Translations under genes and position numbers: made by a program | Shown: positions 50,117-58,578 of the stretch, in pieces | Layout of the letters: the number at the start of each line of letters is the position of its first letter | Numbering within the stretch: the stretch's first letter is position 1 | The notes under the pieces: model-generated | What the model saw: the letters and a program-made list of their open reading frames with translations, nothing else | Told to the model about the DNA's origin: nothing | Database searches by the model: none | Assembly: GCF_000023325.1 (NCBI RefSeq) | Contig: NC_012785.1 | Span: 744,001 to 808,000 of the forward strand | Direction: 5' to 3' | From: Kosmotoga olearia TBF 19.5.1 | Lineage (GTDB): Bacteria; Thermotogota; Thermotogae; Petrotogales; Kosmotogaceae | Length of the DNA: 64,000 bases

Positions 50117-51325
50117 TTAGCTCAATGGTTTCAGAGAATCTTCGTAGATCTTAGCAATAACCTCTTTTGTTGCCTTAATAGGAGCAAGGCTCAGTAAGAG
50201 ATCAAGGGAAGGTGTTGTTGCAAGTTCAACGAGTTTTGGAATATCGTCTTTTGTAAAGCCCATATCTTCGAGTTTTTCTGTGATACCAAGGCTGAACAAC
50301 CATTTTTCAATACCAGCAGCGATCTTTTCTGCCTCGCCCGGAACACCCTTTAGACCGGGAACAATTGGTTCATAAATGTCAGCCAACACTTCAGGAACAG
50401 CCGGATATATGTGTTTAACAACCGCCGGGAGGAGCATCGCGAGACCAAGACCGTGTGGAAGTTCAGGTTTTATAGCACTTAGTGGGTGTTCAAGTGCATG
50501 TGTGAAATGGAGCAAACCGTTGTCGAAGGATATACCGGCTATGGCTGAAGCGTAGAGCAGGTAATATCTTGCTACAAGATCTTCTGGGTGTGAAAGAGCC
50601 TGAGGTAGGTATCTTGTAATGAGTCTGATTGTTTCCTTGGCGAGAAGTATTGAATACGGGCTGGCAACGATAGTGGTTGCAGCTTCTGTTACGTGGTTAA
50701 TAGCGTCAATCGATGTGAATTTTGTCTGGTTTGGAGGTAGCGTTTTCATAAGAGCGGGGTCATCAATAGCGTAGGTCGGGTAAATACAATCGTATGCAAG
50801 AGCGGGTTTATATTCTTTGTCAAGGATAGAAGCAACAGCAAACCTGTCAACTTCGGTACCAGTTCCATGAGTGGTGTTTACAGCGATGATTGGTTTGGCT
50901 TTTTCCGGAATAAATTTCTGTTCGTACAGTTCGCTGGCAGTTTTGTCAGTGTATTCCAGGAGTATTGCTACGCTCTTTGCTGAATCGATGGGACTTCCTC
51001 CACCTATTCCGATGACGGCCTGAGCCCCGAATTCTTTTCCCATTGCTGTGGCTTCGTCAATCTGTTCTACCGTTGGATTGGGTGTTACGCCCGTGTACAT
51101 TATACTATCGATTCCGACCTCTTTAAGGGCAGGTTCTATAACATCCCAGGCACCGGTAACTTTGTAAGCAACTTCATCGGTAACCACAATAACCTTATTT
51201 ATTCCTTGCTTTTTGAGGGCTTCAGCAATGTCTTTTATCTTTTTTATGGCGCCAACGCCAAAGTAGCACAATGTTCTTCCTCTGAGTTCAAAAACGTTGT
51301 AAATGTCCATTTTGCTTTCCCACAT
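50117..51325 (-). CDS. Iron-containing alcohol dehydrogenase
   Basis: This 402-residue group III Fe-ADH has an N-terminal NAD(P)-binding part with IGIGGGSPIDSAKSVA, then NTTHGTGTEVDRFAV, and iron-binding His in LHFTHALEHPLSAIKPELPHGLGLAMLLPAV with the upstream Asp in SIDAINHVTEAA. It probably recycles NAD(P)H by reducing aldehydes during fermentation. ATG at 51325 follows AGGAGGTGAAATT. Two Rex-type palindromes flank the promoter, so it is likely induced at a high NADH/NAD ratio. The gene is transcribed alone and ends at a strong hairpin. Confidence 0.93.
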   Translation of the reverse strand: MWESKMDIYNVFELRGRTLCYFGVGAIKKIKDIAEALKKQGINKVIVVTDEVAYKVTGAWDVIEPALKEVGIDSIMYTGVTPNPTVEQIDEATAMGKEFGAQAVIGIGGGSPIDSAKSVAILLEYTDKTASELYEQKFIPEKAKPIIAVNTTHGTGTEVDRFAVASILDKEYKPALAYDCIYPTYAIDDPALMKTLPPNQTKFTSIDAINHVTEAATTIVASPYSILLAKETIRLITRYLPQALSHPEDLVARYYLLYASAIAGISFDNGLLHFTHALEHPLSAIKPELPHGLGLAMLLPAVVKHIYPAVPEVLADIYEPIVPGLKGVPGEAEKIAAGIEKWLFSLGITEKLEDMGFTKDDIPKLVELATTPSLDLLLSLAPIKATKEVIAKIYEDSLKPLS

Positions 51326-51340
51326 AATTTCACCTCCTGC

Positions 51341-51358
51341 TTGTGAATTTTTTCACTT
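51341..51358. promoter_or_regulatory. Rex-type operator 1 of the alcohol dehydrogenase gene
   Basis: TTGTGAATTTTTTCACTT, close to the known Rex consensus TTGTGAA-N4-TTCACAA, lies between the minus-strand -10-like TATAAG and the ribosome binding site. It would block transcription when Rex is bound. Confidence 0.7.
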
Positions 51359-51419
51359 ATATTTTACCACTACTATTATGTAATTCCTGCGAAGATAAGG
51401 TAACTTGATCAGAACGATT

Positions 51420-51437
51420 ATGTGAATTTTTTCACAG
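51420..51437. promoter_or_regulatory. Rex-type operator 2 of the alcohol dehydrogenase gene
   Basis: ATGTGAATTTTTTCACAG repeats the 14-nt palindromic core GTGAATTTTTTCAC of operator 1, at 79 bp distance upstream of the promoter. Identical cores argue for one regulator binding both. Confidence 0.7.
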
Positions 51438-51627
51438 ATACTTGCGGGCGTACAACATCAACCAAAAAATTTTTTGAAAGGAAGCATAGCAAATACACTG
51501 CTATTAAAAAGTTTAGCACCATTGGGTATAAAAACAAAGCTAACCTAAGAGAGGAAATGAGGAGATGCGGTTTAACAATACAAGTAACTTTTCTTGGAGA
51601 AGTTTCTGTGAAAGCCATTGTGATAAG
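51438..51627. other. Intergenic region between the ADH promoter and tRNA-Val
   Basis: An AT-rich stretch with no convincing gene. The small frames that cover it also run through the tRNA gene and are shadows. Confidence 0.4.
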
Positions 51628-51630
51628 AAA

Positions 51631-51648
51631 AAACCCCTTCAGGGGTTT
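51631..51648 (-). terminator. Terminator of tRNA-Val transcript
   Basis: AAACCCC (51631-51637) pairs with GGGGTTT (51642-51648). On the minus strand it is followed by a T-run opposite 51627-51633, directly downstream of the tRNA. Confidence 0.8.
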
Positions 51649-51649
51649 C

Positions 51650-51724
51650 TGGTGGGTGCGACAGGGATCGAACCTGTGACCTCTTCCGTGTGAAGGAAGC
51701 GCTCTCCCGCTGAGCTACGCACCC
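51650..51724 (-). tRNA. tRNA-Val (anticodon CAC)
   Basis: On the minus strand GGGTGCG (51724-51718) pairs with CGCACCC (51660-51654), then discriminator A and an encoded CCA (51652-51650). The D-loop contains AGCTCAGCGGGAGAGC, the anticodon arm is CTTCC-TTCACAC-GGAAG with CAC at the decoding position, and the T-arm contains GGTTCGATCC. All four arms close normally. Confidence 0.95.
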
Positions 51725-51778
51725 CGGTAACTATCACGATTTTAGCACCCATCACCAGGGGTGTCAAGAAGAACCTTT

Positions 51779-52456
51779 TTATTCGAGTCCGTACCATTCC
51801 CGGAGAAATTTCTTTACATACTCCAGAGTGAATTCATGGCGCCTTTCAGCAAGTTTCCTGGCAGTTTCAGTCCAGAAGGAATCAGGATCTATCTTCAGAA
51901 TCTTTTCAAAAAAATGGTTCAGATATGTCGAGGATTTGCCGTTATAGTTTTTTGAAGGTTTTATTTTTGGATCATAGAAAACCCTTTTTTCACCTTTGTG
52001 AGCAAATACCCGCGCGATAGCTATCGCTCCTATCGCATCGAGTCTATCAGCGTCCTGTAGGATCTTTCCTTCAGGATATTTGGGTGTTTTTCGTAATGAA
52101 TATCTATGCGAACGTATGCTGTCAACCACTATTTCTATCGTTTTCTCATCGAATCCGTGTTTTGCCAGCAGCTTTCCTGCAAGTTTAGCGCCTTCTTTGG
52201 CATGATCAAGCCCCGTTAATACTTCGTCTTTCCTTTTTATATCATGAAGCAAGACAGAGATATGCAGAGCGCGACGATGCTTCACTTCTTCGTTTTCCAG
52301 AATCTGTATCGTGAGTTTCCCTACACGTTCGATATGACTCCAATCATGTGCAGGACTATCAACACCCTCAAAGAAACGTTTCGCTTCCGTCAATAAACCC
52401 TCTAACTCCGGATAGTTTTTTATTAGATATACCGAGTAACTTAACACCTTCATCAC
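51779..52456 (-). CDS. HD-domain phosphohydrolase (YedJ/uncharacterised type)
   Basis: This protein of about 225 residues has HD-superfamily metal motifs: AHDWSHIERVGKL (first His), VLLHDIKR (HD pair), DHAKEGAKLAGKLL and ILQDADRLDAIGAIAIARVFAHKG (late Asp). This is the pattern of small predicted nucleotide phosphohydrolases (SHRYSL, FYDPKIKP). Substrate is unknown. The start is uncertain: GTG at 52456, ATG at 52453 or a GTG at 52447 all lie near AAGGAG, and the last has the best spacing. It is divergent from surE. Confidence 0.82.
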   Translation of the reverse strand: MMKVLSYSVYLIKNYPELEGLLTEAKRFFEGVDSPAHDWSHIERVGKLTIQILENEEVKHRRALHISVLLHDIKRKDEVLTGLDHAKEGAKLAGKLLAKHGFDEKTIEIVVDSIRSHRYSLRKTPKYPEGKILQDADRLDAIGAIAIARVFAHKGEKRVFYDPKIKPSKNYNGKSSTYLNHFFEKILKIDPDSFWTETARKLAERRHEFTLEYVKKFLREWYGLE

Positions 52457-52542
52457 TCCTTATCGGTAATAATACCCTTTACAGGAAACGATAAATTAAA
52501 CTTCATGATGTAAAATTAATACAAAGGGAAAGGAGGAAGATC

Positions 52543-53304
52543 ATGAATATACTGGTAACGAATGATGATGGAATAATGGCTCCAGGTATAAATATTCTCG
52601 CACAAAAACTAGCAGAAAAGCATAGTGTTCTTGTTGTTGCTCCTGATGTTGAAAGAAGTGCTACCGGACATGCTATTACCATCAGAACGCCTTTGTGGGC
52701 AAAAGAAGTCAAGGTTGGAGAAAAAACGGTTGGCTACGCCATAAACGGAACACCTGCCGACTGTGTAAAACTTGGAATCCTGGCTATTGCAGATTTTGAA
52801 ATAGAGCTGGTTGTAAGCGGAATAAACAAGGGACCGAACCTGGGAACAGATATACTGTATTCAGGGACGGTTTCAGGAGCGCTTGAAGGTGCTGTTATGG
52901 AAAAACCTTCTATCGCTATATCAGCCGCTGATTGGAACAATCCAAAGTACGAAACAGCAGCTGAATTTCTTCTGGAGTTTCTTGATACATACGATGTAAC
53001 AAAGATGCCGGAATTCACAGCACTGAATATCAACGTCCCTTCGGTTGACAGAGCAGAATTGAAGGGTTGGAAAGTCACCCGTCAGAGCAGAAGGCGTTAT
53101 CGTGACTATTTTGAGAAAAGGAAAGACCCTTATGGAAACAATTATTACTGGATGTTCGGAGAAATAATAGAGGATGATCCAGGTGAGGACTCTGATTACG
53201 CCGCTGTTCGGAGAAACTATGTTTCAATAACTCCCATATATGCTTTCATGACCAATCAAAACTATATGCCCAAGCTAAAGGAGGAATTGGAAGGAGGCAA
53301 TTGA
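52543..53304 (+). CDS. surE: 5'/3'-nucleotidase SurE
   Basis: This 253-residue metal-dependent nucleotidase has the N-terminal [15 protein letters not shown], with the metal-binding Asp pair, then [29 protein letters not shown] and [30 protein letters not shown], all classic for SurE. It dephosphorylates nucleoside monophosphates and can act on short polyphosphates. ATG at 52543 follows AAAGGAGGAAGATC. It is followed directly by def and fmt, whose starts are coupled to it. Confidence 0.97.
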   Translation: MNILVTNDDGIMAPGINILAQKLAEKHSVLVVAPDVERSATGHAITIRTPLWAKEVKVGEKTVGYAINGTPADCVKLGILAIADFEIELVVSGINKGPNLGTDILYSGTVSGALEGAVMEKPSIAISAADWNNPKYETAAEFLLEFLDTYDVTKMPEFTALNINVPSVDRAELKGWKVTRQSRRRYRDYFEKRKDPYGNNYYWMFGEIIEDDPGEDSDYAAVRRNYVSITPIYAFMTNQNYMPKLKEELEGGN

Positions 53305-53799
53305 ATGCATATTGTCTATATCGGAAATCCCGTATTGAGAGAAAAATCCGAGGCGATAAAAAAGTTTGACGATAATTTAAAAACTTTCGTCAAAGAGCTC
53401 ACAAGCATTATGTACAAAGAAGATGGCGTTGGTTTGGCCGCGCCGCAAGTTGCTGTTTTAAAGCGCATGTTTGTTTTCGACGACGGTTCAGGCCCTAAAG
53501 TAATAATCAATCCGGAGATACTCGAAAAATCAAAAGAACTCGTCATAATGGAAGAGGGATGCCTTAGCATCCCGGGGGTTTACGCTGACGTTGAAAGGCC
53601 TGAATGGGTTAAGATGAGATACCAGGATGTTGACGGTAACGTTCACGAAGAGCTATTTGAAGGTTACGCTGGTAGAATTGTTCAGCATGAGTACGATCAC
53701 CTGAATGGCATTCTTTTCATAGATTATCTATCTCCCGCAAAGAAAATGATGATAAGGCCAAAACTGAGGGAGATAATGAAGGGGAAAATTCTAAAATGA
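53305..53799 (+). CDS. def: Peptide deformylase
   Basis: This 164-residue metalloenzyme removes the formyl group from nascent proteins. The three signature boxes are present: GVGLAAPQV, EEGCLSIPG and QHEYDHLNG (metal ligands Cys and two His, catalytic Glu). It starts immediately after the surE stop (AAGGAGGCAATTG ATG), and its stop overlaps the fmt ATG. Pairing of def with fmt is the usual arrangement, since Fmt adds the formyl group that Def removes. Confidence 0.98.
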   Translation: MHIVYIGNPVLREKSEAIKKFDDNLKTFVKELTSIMYKEDGVGLAAPQVAVLKRMFVFDDGSGPKVIINPEILEKSKELVIMEEGCLSIPGVYADVERPEWVKMRYQDVDGNVHEELFEGYAGRIVQHEYDHLNGILFIDYLSPAKKMMIRPKLREIMKGKILK

Positions 53800-54731
53800 A
53801 AATAGTTTTTATGGGAACACCTGATTTTGCAGCGGAACATCTAAGAAAACTTGTTGAAAAAAAATACAATGTTGTTGGTGTCTTCTCGCAACCAGATAAA
53901 CCGAAAGGTAGAGGAAAAAAACTCATTCCTACACCGGTTAAACAGGTGGCCAGGGAATATGGGATACCGGTATTCCAGCCAAAATCCGTAAACAAAGGCG
54001 AGGGATTCGAAGCCCTAAAAGAGCTCAAGCCGGATATTATCATCACCGTTGCTTACGGAAAGTTACTCAAACAACAAGTTTTCGAGCTACCACCTCTCGG
54101 ATGTTACAACGTTCATGCTTCATTGCTGCCTAAGTACAGAGGAGCAGCACCGATACAACGTGCTTTAGAGAATGGCGAGAAAGAAACAGGAATAACTATA
54201 TTCAAGATAGATGAGGGTATGGATAGTGGCCCGATAGCGCTGCAAGAAAGAATTGAGATTTCTTCTGATGATAACTTCGGAACGCTGAAGAAAAAGCTAT
54301 GCAATCTTGGCAAAAAACTGCTTATAGAATTTCTTAAAAAAATCTCTGCTGGCGAGATTAAACTTACTCCCCAGGATCATTCCCAGGCAACCTACGCACC
54401 AAAGATAACTAAAGAGGATACCATTCTGATAGAATTTGACAACGGAGAACGAGTTTTTAACAAGATACGCGCCTATGATCCTGAACCCGGGGTTACCACC
54501 AGACTCGGAGAGCTCAGAGTTAAGCTCTTCGGTGCGGGGATTTGTGATAATTGCTGCGTTGATGCCGAGCCAGGGCAAATAATCTCGATCAGCAAGGATT
54601 CTATGGTAGTTGCCTGTAAAAAGGGTGCTGTTAAAATTTCCAAAATTCAGTTTCCCGGGAAAAAAGTGATAACTGTCTGGCAAGCGAAATCTGGCAGATT
54701 GATAGAAGAAGGAATAAAACTAGGAGGTTGA
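53796..54731 (+). CDS. fmt: Methionyl-tRNA formyltransferase
   Basis: This 311-residue protein has the N-terminal formyltransferase domain: VFMGTPDFAAEHLRKL, VFSQPDKPKGRGKKL, NVHASLLPKYRGAAPIQRALENGEKETGITIFKIDEGMDSGPI (catalytic Asn and His in NVHASLLP, catalytic Asp in EGMDSG). A C-terminal OB-like domain (about 205-311) follows. It formylates initiator Met-tRNA. The ATG overlaps the def stop by 4 nt. Confidence 0.97.
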   Translation: MKIVFMGTPDFAAEHLRKLVEKKYNVVGVFSQPDKPKGRGKKLIPTPVKQVAREYGIPVFQPKSVNKGEGFEALKELKPDIIITVAYGKLLKQQVFELPPLGCYNVHASLLPKYRGAAPIQRALENGEKETGITIFKIDEGMDSGPIALQERIEISSDDNFGTLKKKLCNLGKKLLIEFLKKISAGEIKLTPQDHSQATYAPKITKEDTILIEFDNGERVFNKIRAYDPEPGVTTRLGELRVKLFGAGICDNCCVDAEPGQIISISKDSMVVACKKGAVKISKIQFPGKKVITVWQAKSGRLIEEGIKLGG

Positions 54732-54734
54732 AAA

Positions 54735-54950
54735 ATGGCAAGGGCTTTGAAAATGTACCACATAAAAAATCTTGAAACACAGGAAGATGAAGAAAAAATC
54801 AAAGCGGTACTCAAAGGTGTTTCCGGAATTATCCGCGTGAATCCAGAAAGCAGGTTTGCTATCATCGAGATTGAATTTGAAGATGCTTTGATCGATGCCG
54901 CTACGATCAGAGATCTCCTTGCAAAAGAAGGATATCAGATGATCATCTAA
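54735..54950 (+). CDS. Small HMA-fold-like protein lacking the CxxC motif
   Basis: This 71-residue protein has beta-alpha-beta-beta-alpha-beta periodicity resembling heavy-metal-associated domains: MYHIKNLETQEDEEKIKAVLKGVSGIIRVNPESRFAIIEIEFEDALIDAATIRDLLAKEGYQMII. The usual metal-binding Cys pair after the first strand is replaced by Glu/Thr residues, so it is unlikely to carry copper. ATG at 54735 follows GGAGGTTGAAA, 3 nt after fmt. It is probably the last gene of surE-def-fmt. Function unknown. Confidence 0.75.
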   Translation: MARALKMYHIKNLETQEDEEKIKAVLKGVSGIIRVNPESRFAIIEIEFEDALIDAATIRDLLAKEGYQMII

Positions 54951-54998
54951 GATCCTTTGTTGGCTTCTCTTTGGCAATGATTTTGCAGAATAATCCTG

Positions 54999-55027
54999 TT
55001 GACAAAGAGACCCGGTCGCGTTATAAT
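54999..55027 (+). promoter_or_regulatory. Consensus promoter of tRNA-Leu
   Basis: TTGACA (54999-55004), 17 bp, then TATAAT (55022-55027): a full sigma-A consensus located 12 nt before the mature tRNA 5' end. Confidence 0.93.
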
Positions 55028-55039
55028 GATTTTGCGTGT

Positions 55040-55127
55040 GCCGAGGTGGTGGAATTGGCAGACACGCATGGTTGAGGGCCATGTGGACACGTAGTCCGTG
55101 CGGGTTCAAGTCCCGCCCTCGGCACCA
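55040..55127 (+). tRNA. tRNA-Leu (anticodon GAG)
   Basis: An 88-nt class II tRNA. Acceptor GCCGAGG (55040-55046) pairs with CCTCGGC (55117-55123), then A and an encoded CCA. The anticodon arm CATGG-TTGAGGG-CCATG gives GAG. A long variable arm (TGGACACGTAGTCC region) and T-arm GGGTTCAAGTCCC are present. Confidence 0.96.
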
Positions 55128-55128
55128 G

Positions 55129-55150
55129 AGACCGGGTAAAATCCCGGTCT
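55129..55150 (+). terminator. Terminator after tRNA-Leu
   Basis: AGACCGGG (55129-55136) pairs with CCCGGTCT (55143-55150) around TAAAAT, followed by TTATTTTT. Confidence 0.88.
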
Positions 55151-55181
55151 TTATTTTTGGGGTGATTTTCTGAAGCAAACT

Positions 55182-57740
55182 ATGATTTACCTTTGCAGAG
55201 TTTTCAATTATAGAAGGAAACAGAGAGTCTCTTTGACTCCTCTTAGCGGGAGCGAAAAAAGCTTTTCTGTCAATTTCAAAGAACTTAAAGAGTTTTTGGG
55301 GAAGCACCCTGTGTGCTTATTTCCTTTGAATGATGAAACCTACAAATTGTTGTCAAATTATCCCGAAGTTATCGACGAAAACTTTTTGAAGAGGTTTTTA
55401 GTTTATCCTACAGGTAAGGAATCCGATAAACATATCAACGAATATCTTCAATTACTTAGCAGTTTTCCTGCCTCACTTACCGATATCCTTCCACATTTTT
55501 TTGAAAAAAATGACGGACTTGGAAAATTCCTGCAGATGGGTCTTTCGAGCGGAACGAAAGATTCCAGGTGGGAGGATGAAGTTTGTTCTAACCTCACGAA
55601 ATTAAAATCCGTCGATCACAAAGGTGCTGACATAGACCTCATCAAAACTGTGCGAATGGTTTTCAGCGAGGGCGGACTTCTTGAAGACATCCTTGAAGGC
55701 TATGAATACAGACAGGAGCAATTCATGACAGCGCTGGAAATAGCGGAATCCATAGAAGGAAAACAGGGAATAATGATAGAAGCTGGAACAGGTACAGGTA
55801 AATCCCTCGCTTATCTAATACCATCTGCTTATTATTCTATTTCCAAAGGCGAACAAATAGTTGTATCCACAAGAACAAGAATGCTTCAGGATCAACTTGC
55901 CAGAAAGGATGTTGCAATAGTCAAAAAACTTCCCAATCTCGAAGAGCTTAGAGTCTGGACTCTGAAGGGACGAGAACGTTATTTTTGTCTCAAAAAATAT
56001 TTCGAAGAACTCGAGTACGCCGTCGGATCAGGAAAATCAAAAAACCGTACAGAGCTCTTTGGAGTTTTATTGTGGTCAATAAAAACCGGAAGCGGCGATT
56101 TAGACGAACTGCACCTTAAAGAAGAGAACAGAAACAGGTTCACAGCAACAAGATTTGAATGCCTCAGAAAGCTTTGTCCTTTTTTCAATAGATGTCCTTA
56201 CTACAATTCCAGAGACAACGCTCAAAATGCCGATATAGTGATTACAAACCACTCTCTTCTCTTCAGCGAGGCTCATATACGTCTTGAAGATAGCCGCGAA
56301 GGCGAAGATGAACCTATTGGCATGCTTCTTCCAAAATTCAAGGTGTTGATCGTAGACGAAGCCCACGAATTGGAAATGTCACTCACCGAAGCCATGAGTT
56401 TTAATCTCGTCCCCCACGAAGCAGTAAGTACCATTAGAAAGGCTATAAACTGCTCAAAAGATGCGTTAAGAAGCATTAGAAATCATTTTGAACGTTCCTT
56501 TCTTGAAGAATTATGGGGACGTCTGAGAAAGTTCACTGCGGAAATAGAAAAGATCCTCAAAACAATCGTGGTTTCTTACAACAATTGTTCCACTGATGAA
56601 AAACACTCTATTGATAACGAGGAACTGGAAGCGTTGAAAAAGGATATTGGTGAACTTTATACCATTATCCAGAGATTCAGGGCTGTGTTAATTCAATTAT
56701 TGAGAATGGTGGAAGAGGTTGCCGAAGAAGAGGAAACACCTGTTCTTGAAAAATTGAATATGGAGTTGAAATCAGTAACTTCAGAGCTTGACGGTTTAAT
56801 CAGACAACTTTTAGGTTTATCGAGGGAAGAGGATGGAAGGGTCGTTTATGTCAGAAGAACCGTAACCAACAATGGAAACCATCTGATCATAACATCCGCA
56901 CCAATTAAAAATGATCAGCTCATGGCAGCCATTTTCCCTGATGTACCTGTAAAAGTTTTCATATCAGCTACATTGTGGGTATACAGTGGAAGAAGCGATG
57001 GATTCAACTACGCCAGAAGAATACTGGGATTGAATGAATCTTTTCATGCAATAAAACTCGGAAGTTCTTTCGATTTTCAAGAACAACTCAAGTTCTATAT
57101 CGTGAAGGACATGGCGAAGTACCAGCCTAACAACAGAGAATATCTAAACCAGGGTGCCAATCTAATATCCGAAATGCTCAAAATAGTCAAGGGCAGCGCA
57201 ATGGTTCTTTTTACTTCTTACAAAGACATGTACTATGTCATTTCGAAGATTTCAGAGGAACTCCTTGATATTCGACTGCAAATTCAGGAGCCCAATAACA
57301 GTCCAACTGCTATTGTCAATGAACATGTAAATTCGGAAAATTCCGTTATATTCGGTGTAAGAAGTTTCTGGGAAGGGATAGATCTTCCGGGTGAACACTT
57401 AAAACTGTTGATTATCTTCAAACTTCCTTTTGAACGTCCCGATGATCCTTTGATAAATGCCAGAATAAAGCATTACGGAACGAAAAATTACGTTGAAGGA
57501 TTAAATAAATACTATTATCCCAAGATGATTACAGCATTCCGTCAGGGTATTGGACGGTTGATAAGAACTCGAAATGACAGAGGTGTTCTCGTGGTTCTTG
57601 ACAACAGAATCGTGGATGGAAACAAAATCTACTCAAGGAAACTTTTGCGTTCGTTATCACCCGATGTAAAAATAAACGTTATTGATGGTTCAAGAGTCAT
57701 ATCAGAATTAAGGAAATTGAGGAGAACAAAATGGTTCTGA
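55182..57740 (+). CDS. DinG/XPD-type iron-sulfur DNA helicase
   Basis: This 852-residue superfamily 2 helicase has a first about 165 residues that are not recognisable, with no exonuclease motif. The motor begins at YEYRQEQFMTALEIAES, Walker A IEAGTGTGKSLAYLIP (about 199-214), then VVSTRTRMLQDQL. An Fe-S domain has Cys near 269 and the triplet in ECLRKLCPFFNRCPYYN (about 326-342). DEAH is VLIVDEAHELEMS (about 390). Motor 2 has VKVFISATLW, AMVLFTSYKDMYYVI, FGVRSFWEGIDLPGEHLKLLII and AFRQGIGRLIRTRNDRG. Probable role is DNA repair or R-loop removal. ATG at 55182 lies 18 nt after GGGGTG, so the start is slightly uncertain. It overlaps comF by 10 nt. Confidence 0.88.
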   Translation: MIYLCRVFNYRRKQRVSLTPLSGSEKSFSVNFKELKEFLGKHPVCLFPLNDETYKLLSNYPEVIDENFLKRFLVYPTGKESDKHINEYLQLLSSFPASLTDILPHFFEKNDGLGKFLQMGLSSGTKDSRWEDEVCSNLTKLKSVDHKGADIDLIKTVRMVFSEGGLLEDILEGYEYRQEQFMTALEIAESIEGKQGIMIEAGTGTGKSLAYLIPSAYYSISKGEQIVVSTRTRMLQDQLARKDVAIVKKLPNLEELRVWTLKGRERYFCLKKYFEELEYAVGSGKSKNRTELFGVLLWSIKTGSGDLDELHLKEENRNRFTATRFECLRKLCPFFNRCPYYNSRDNAQNADIVITNHSLLFSEAHIRLEDSREGEDEPIGMLLPKFKVLIVDEAHELEMSLTEAMSFNLVPHEAVSTIRKAINCSKDALRSIRNHFERSFLEELWGRLRKFTAEIEKILKTIVVSYNNCSTDEKHSIDNEELEALKKDIGELYTIIQRFRAVLIQLLRMVEEVAEEEETPVLEKLNMELKSVTSELDGLIRQLLGLSREEDGRVVYVRRTVTNNGNHLIITSAPIKNDQLMAAIFPDVPVKVFISATLWVYSGRSDGFNYARRILGLNESFHAIKLGSSFDFQEQLKFYIVKDMAKYQPNNREYLNQGANLISEMLKIVKGSAMVLFTSYKDMYYVISKISEELLDIRLQIQEPNNSPTAIVNEHVNSENSVIFGVRSFWEGIDLPGEHLKLLIIFKLPFERPDDPLINARIKHYGTKNYVEGLNKYYYPKMITAFRQGIGRLIRTRNDRGVLVVLDNRIVDGNKIYSRKLLRSLSPDVKINVIDGSRVISELRKLRRTKWF

Positions 57741-58360
57741 ACTTTCTCGAAAGATTTTTTCCAAACAGCTGCACCTCTTGTGGTGCAAGAATTCCTGTTC
57801 GGAATTTCTTGTGCGAACACTGTGAAAACCAGATTAAAGGCCCCCTTCTGGAAAATTTTTCCATTTCTTACATCAATAAAACCTATGCTTTTTGGTGGTA
57901 CGAACCTCCCATGAATGACCTTATAAAAGCCTACAAATTTCAGGGAAGGTTTCGTTTAGCCGAGCAATTCGCTGAGATGCTTTTCAAAATGATTTTCAAA
58001 TTCAACATAGATGGTACAATTATCCCCGTTCCTACAACGTTTTCAGCGCTAAGAAAACGCGGTTTTGATACCAACGCTCTAATACTAAAAAAATTAAACA
58101 GAAAGCTCGACATCACCGTTTTAAATGCCCTAACGGCACTAAGGCGCCCAATGCCACAATCAAGATTGTCGGGAAATGATAGGGTAATTTCGGTGAAAGG
58201 GAAATTCCAGCTCGTTAACTCAACATTGAAGCTTCCAGAAAGAGTTATTCTGTTTGACGATGTTATCACTACTGGAGCAACCGTTTCAGAATGTGCTAAA
58301 ATTCTCAAGTCAAACGGTGTCATAGAAATTATAGGAATTTCGCTGGCTAAGAGTCATTAA
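57731..58360 (+). CDS. comF: ComF family protein
   Basis: This 209-residue phosphoribosyltransferase-like protein has an N-terminal zinc finger CTSCGARIPVRNFLCEHCENQI and double-zinc-ribbon spacing, then DLIKAYKFQGRFRLAEQFAEML, IIPVPTTFSALRKRGFDTNALI and the PRPP loop VILFDDVITTGATVSECAKIL. ComF/GntX proteins assist uptake or processing of transforming DNA. It overlaps the helicase gene by 10 nt, so the two are coupled. This suggests a shared role in handling single-stranded DNA, although that is inference. Confidence 0.93.
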   Translation: MVLNFLERFFPNSCTSCGARIPVRNFLCEHCENQIKGPLLENFSISYINKTYAFWWYEPPMNDLIKAYKFQGRFRLAEQFAEMLFKMIFKFNIDGTIIPVPTTFSALRKRGFDTNALILKKLNRKLDITVLNALTALRRPMPQSRLSGNDRVISVKGKFQLVNSTLKLPERVILFDDVITTGATVSECAKILKSNGVIEIIGISLAKSH

Positions 58361-58369
58361 CCCCGTAAT

Positions 58370-58395
58370 AAAAAAAGAGGGTCATCAAGACCCTC
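58370..58395 (-). terminator. Terminator of tRNA-Gln transcript
   Basis: GAGGGTC (58377-58383) pairs with GACCCTC (58389-58395). On the minus strand it is followed by seven T (opposite 58370-58376), just downstream of the tRNA. Confidence 0.85.
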
Positions 58396-58399
58396 ATAA

Positions 58400-58473
58400 T
58401 GGCTGGGAGGGGAGGACTCGAACCTCCACCGGCGGATCCAGAGTCCGCTGTCCTACCATTAGACGACCTCCCA
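58400..58473 (-). tRNA. tRNA-Gln (anticodon CTG)
   Basis: On the minus strand TGGGAGG (58473-58467) pairs with CCTCCCA (58410-58404), followed by G and an encoded CCA (58402-58400). The anticodon arm GCGGA-CTCTGGA-TCCGC gives CTG, and the D-arm contains TAATGGTAGGACA. The U1-A72 first pair is a known feature of tRNA-Gln. Confidence 0.94.
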
Positions 58474-58578
58474 AAGACACATCGATTATATAATAGAGTT
58501 GTTTGTGTGTCAATCAATCTTGATTCAGTTTTTCAGGAGAGCTCAATTTGTCGCTAAAAAGGAGGAAATTCCTTATTT

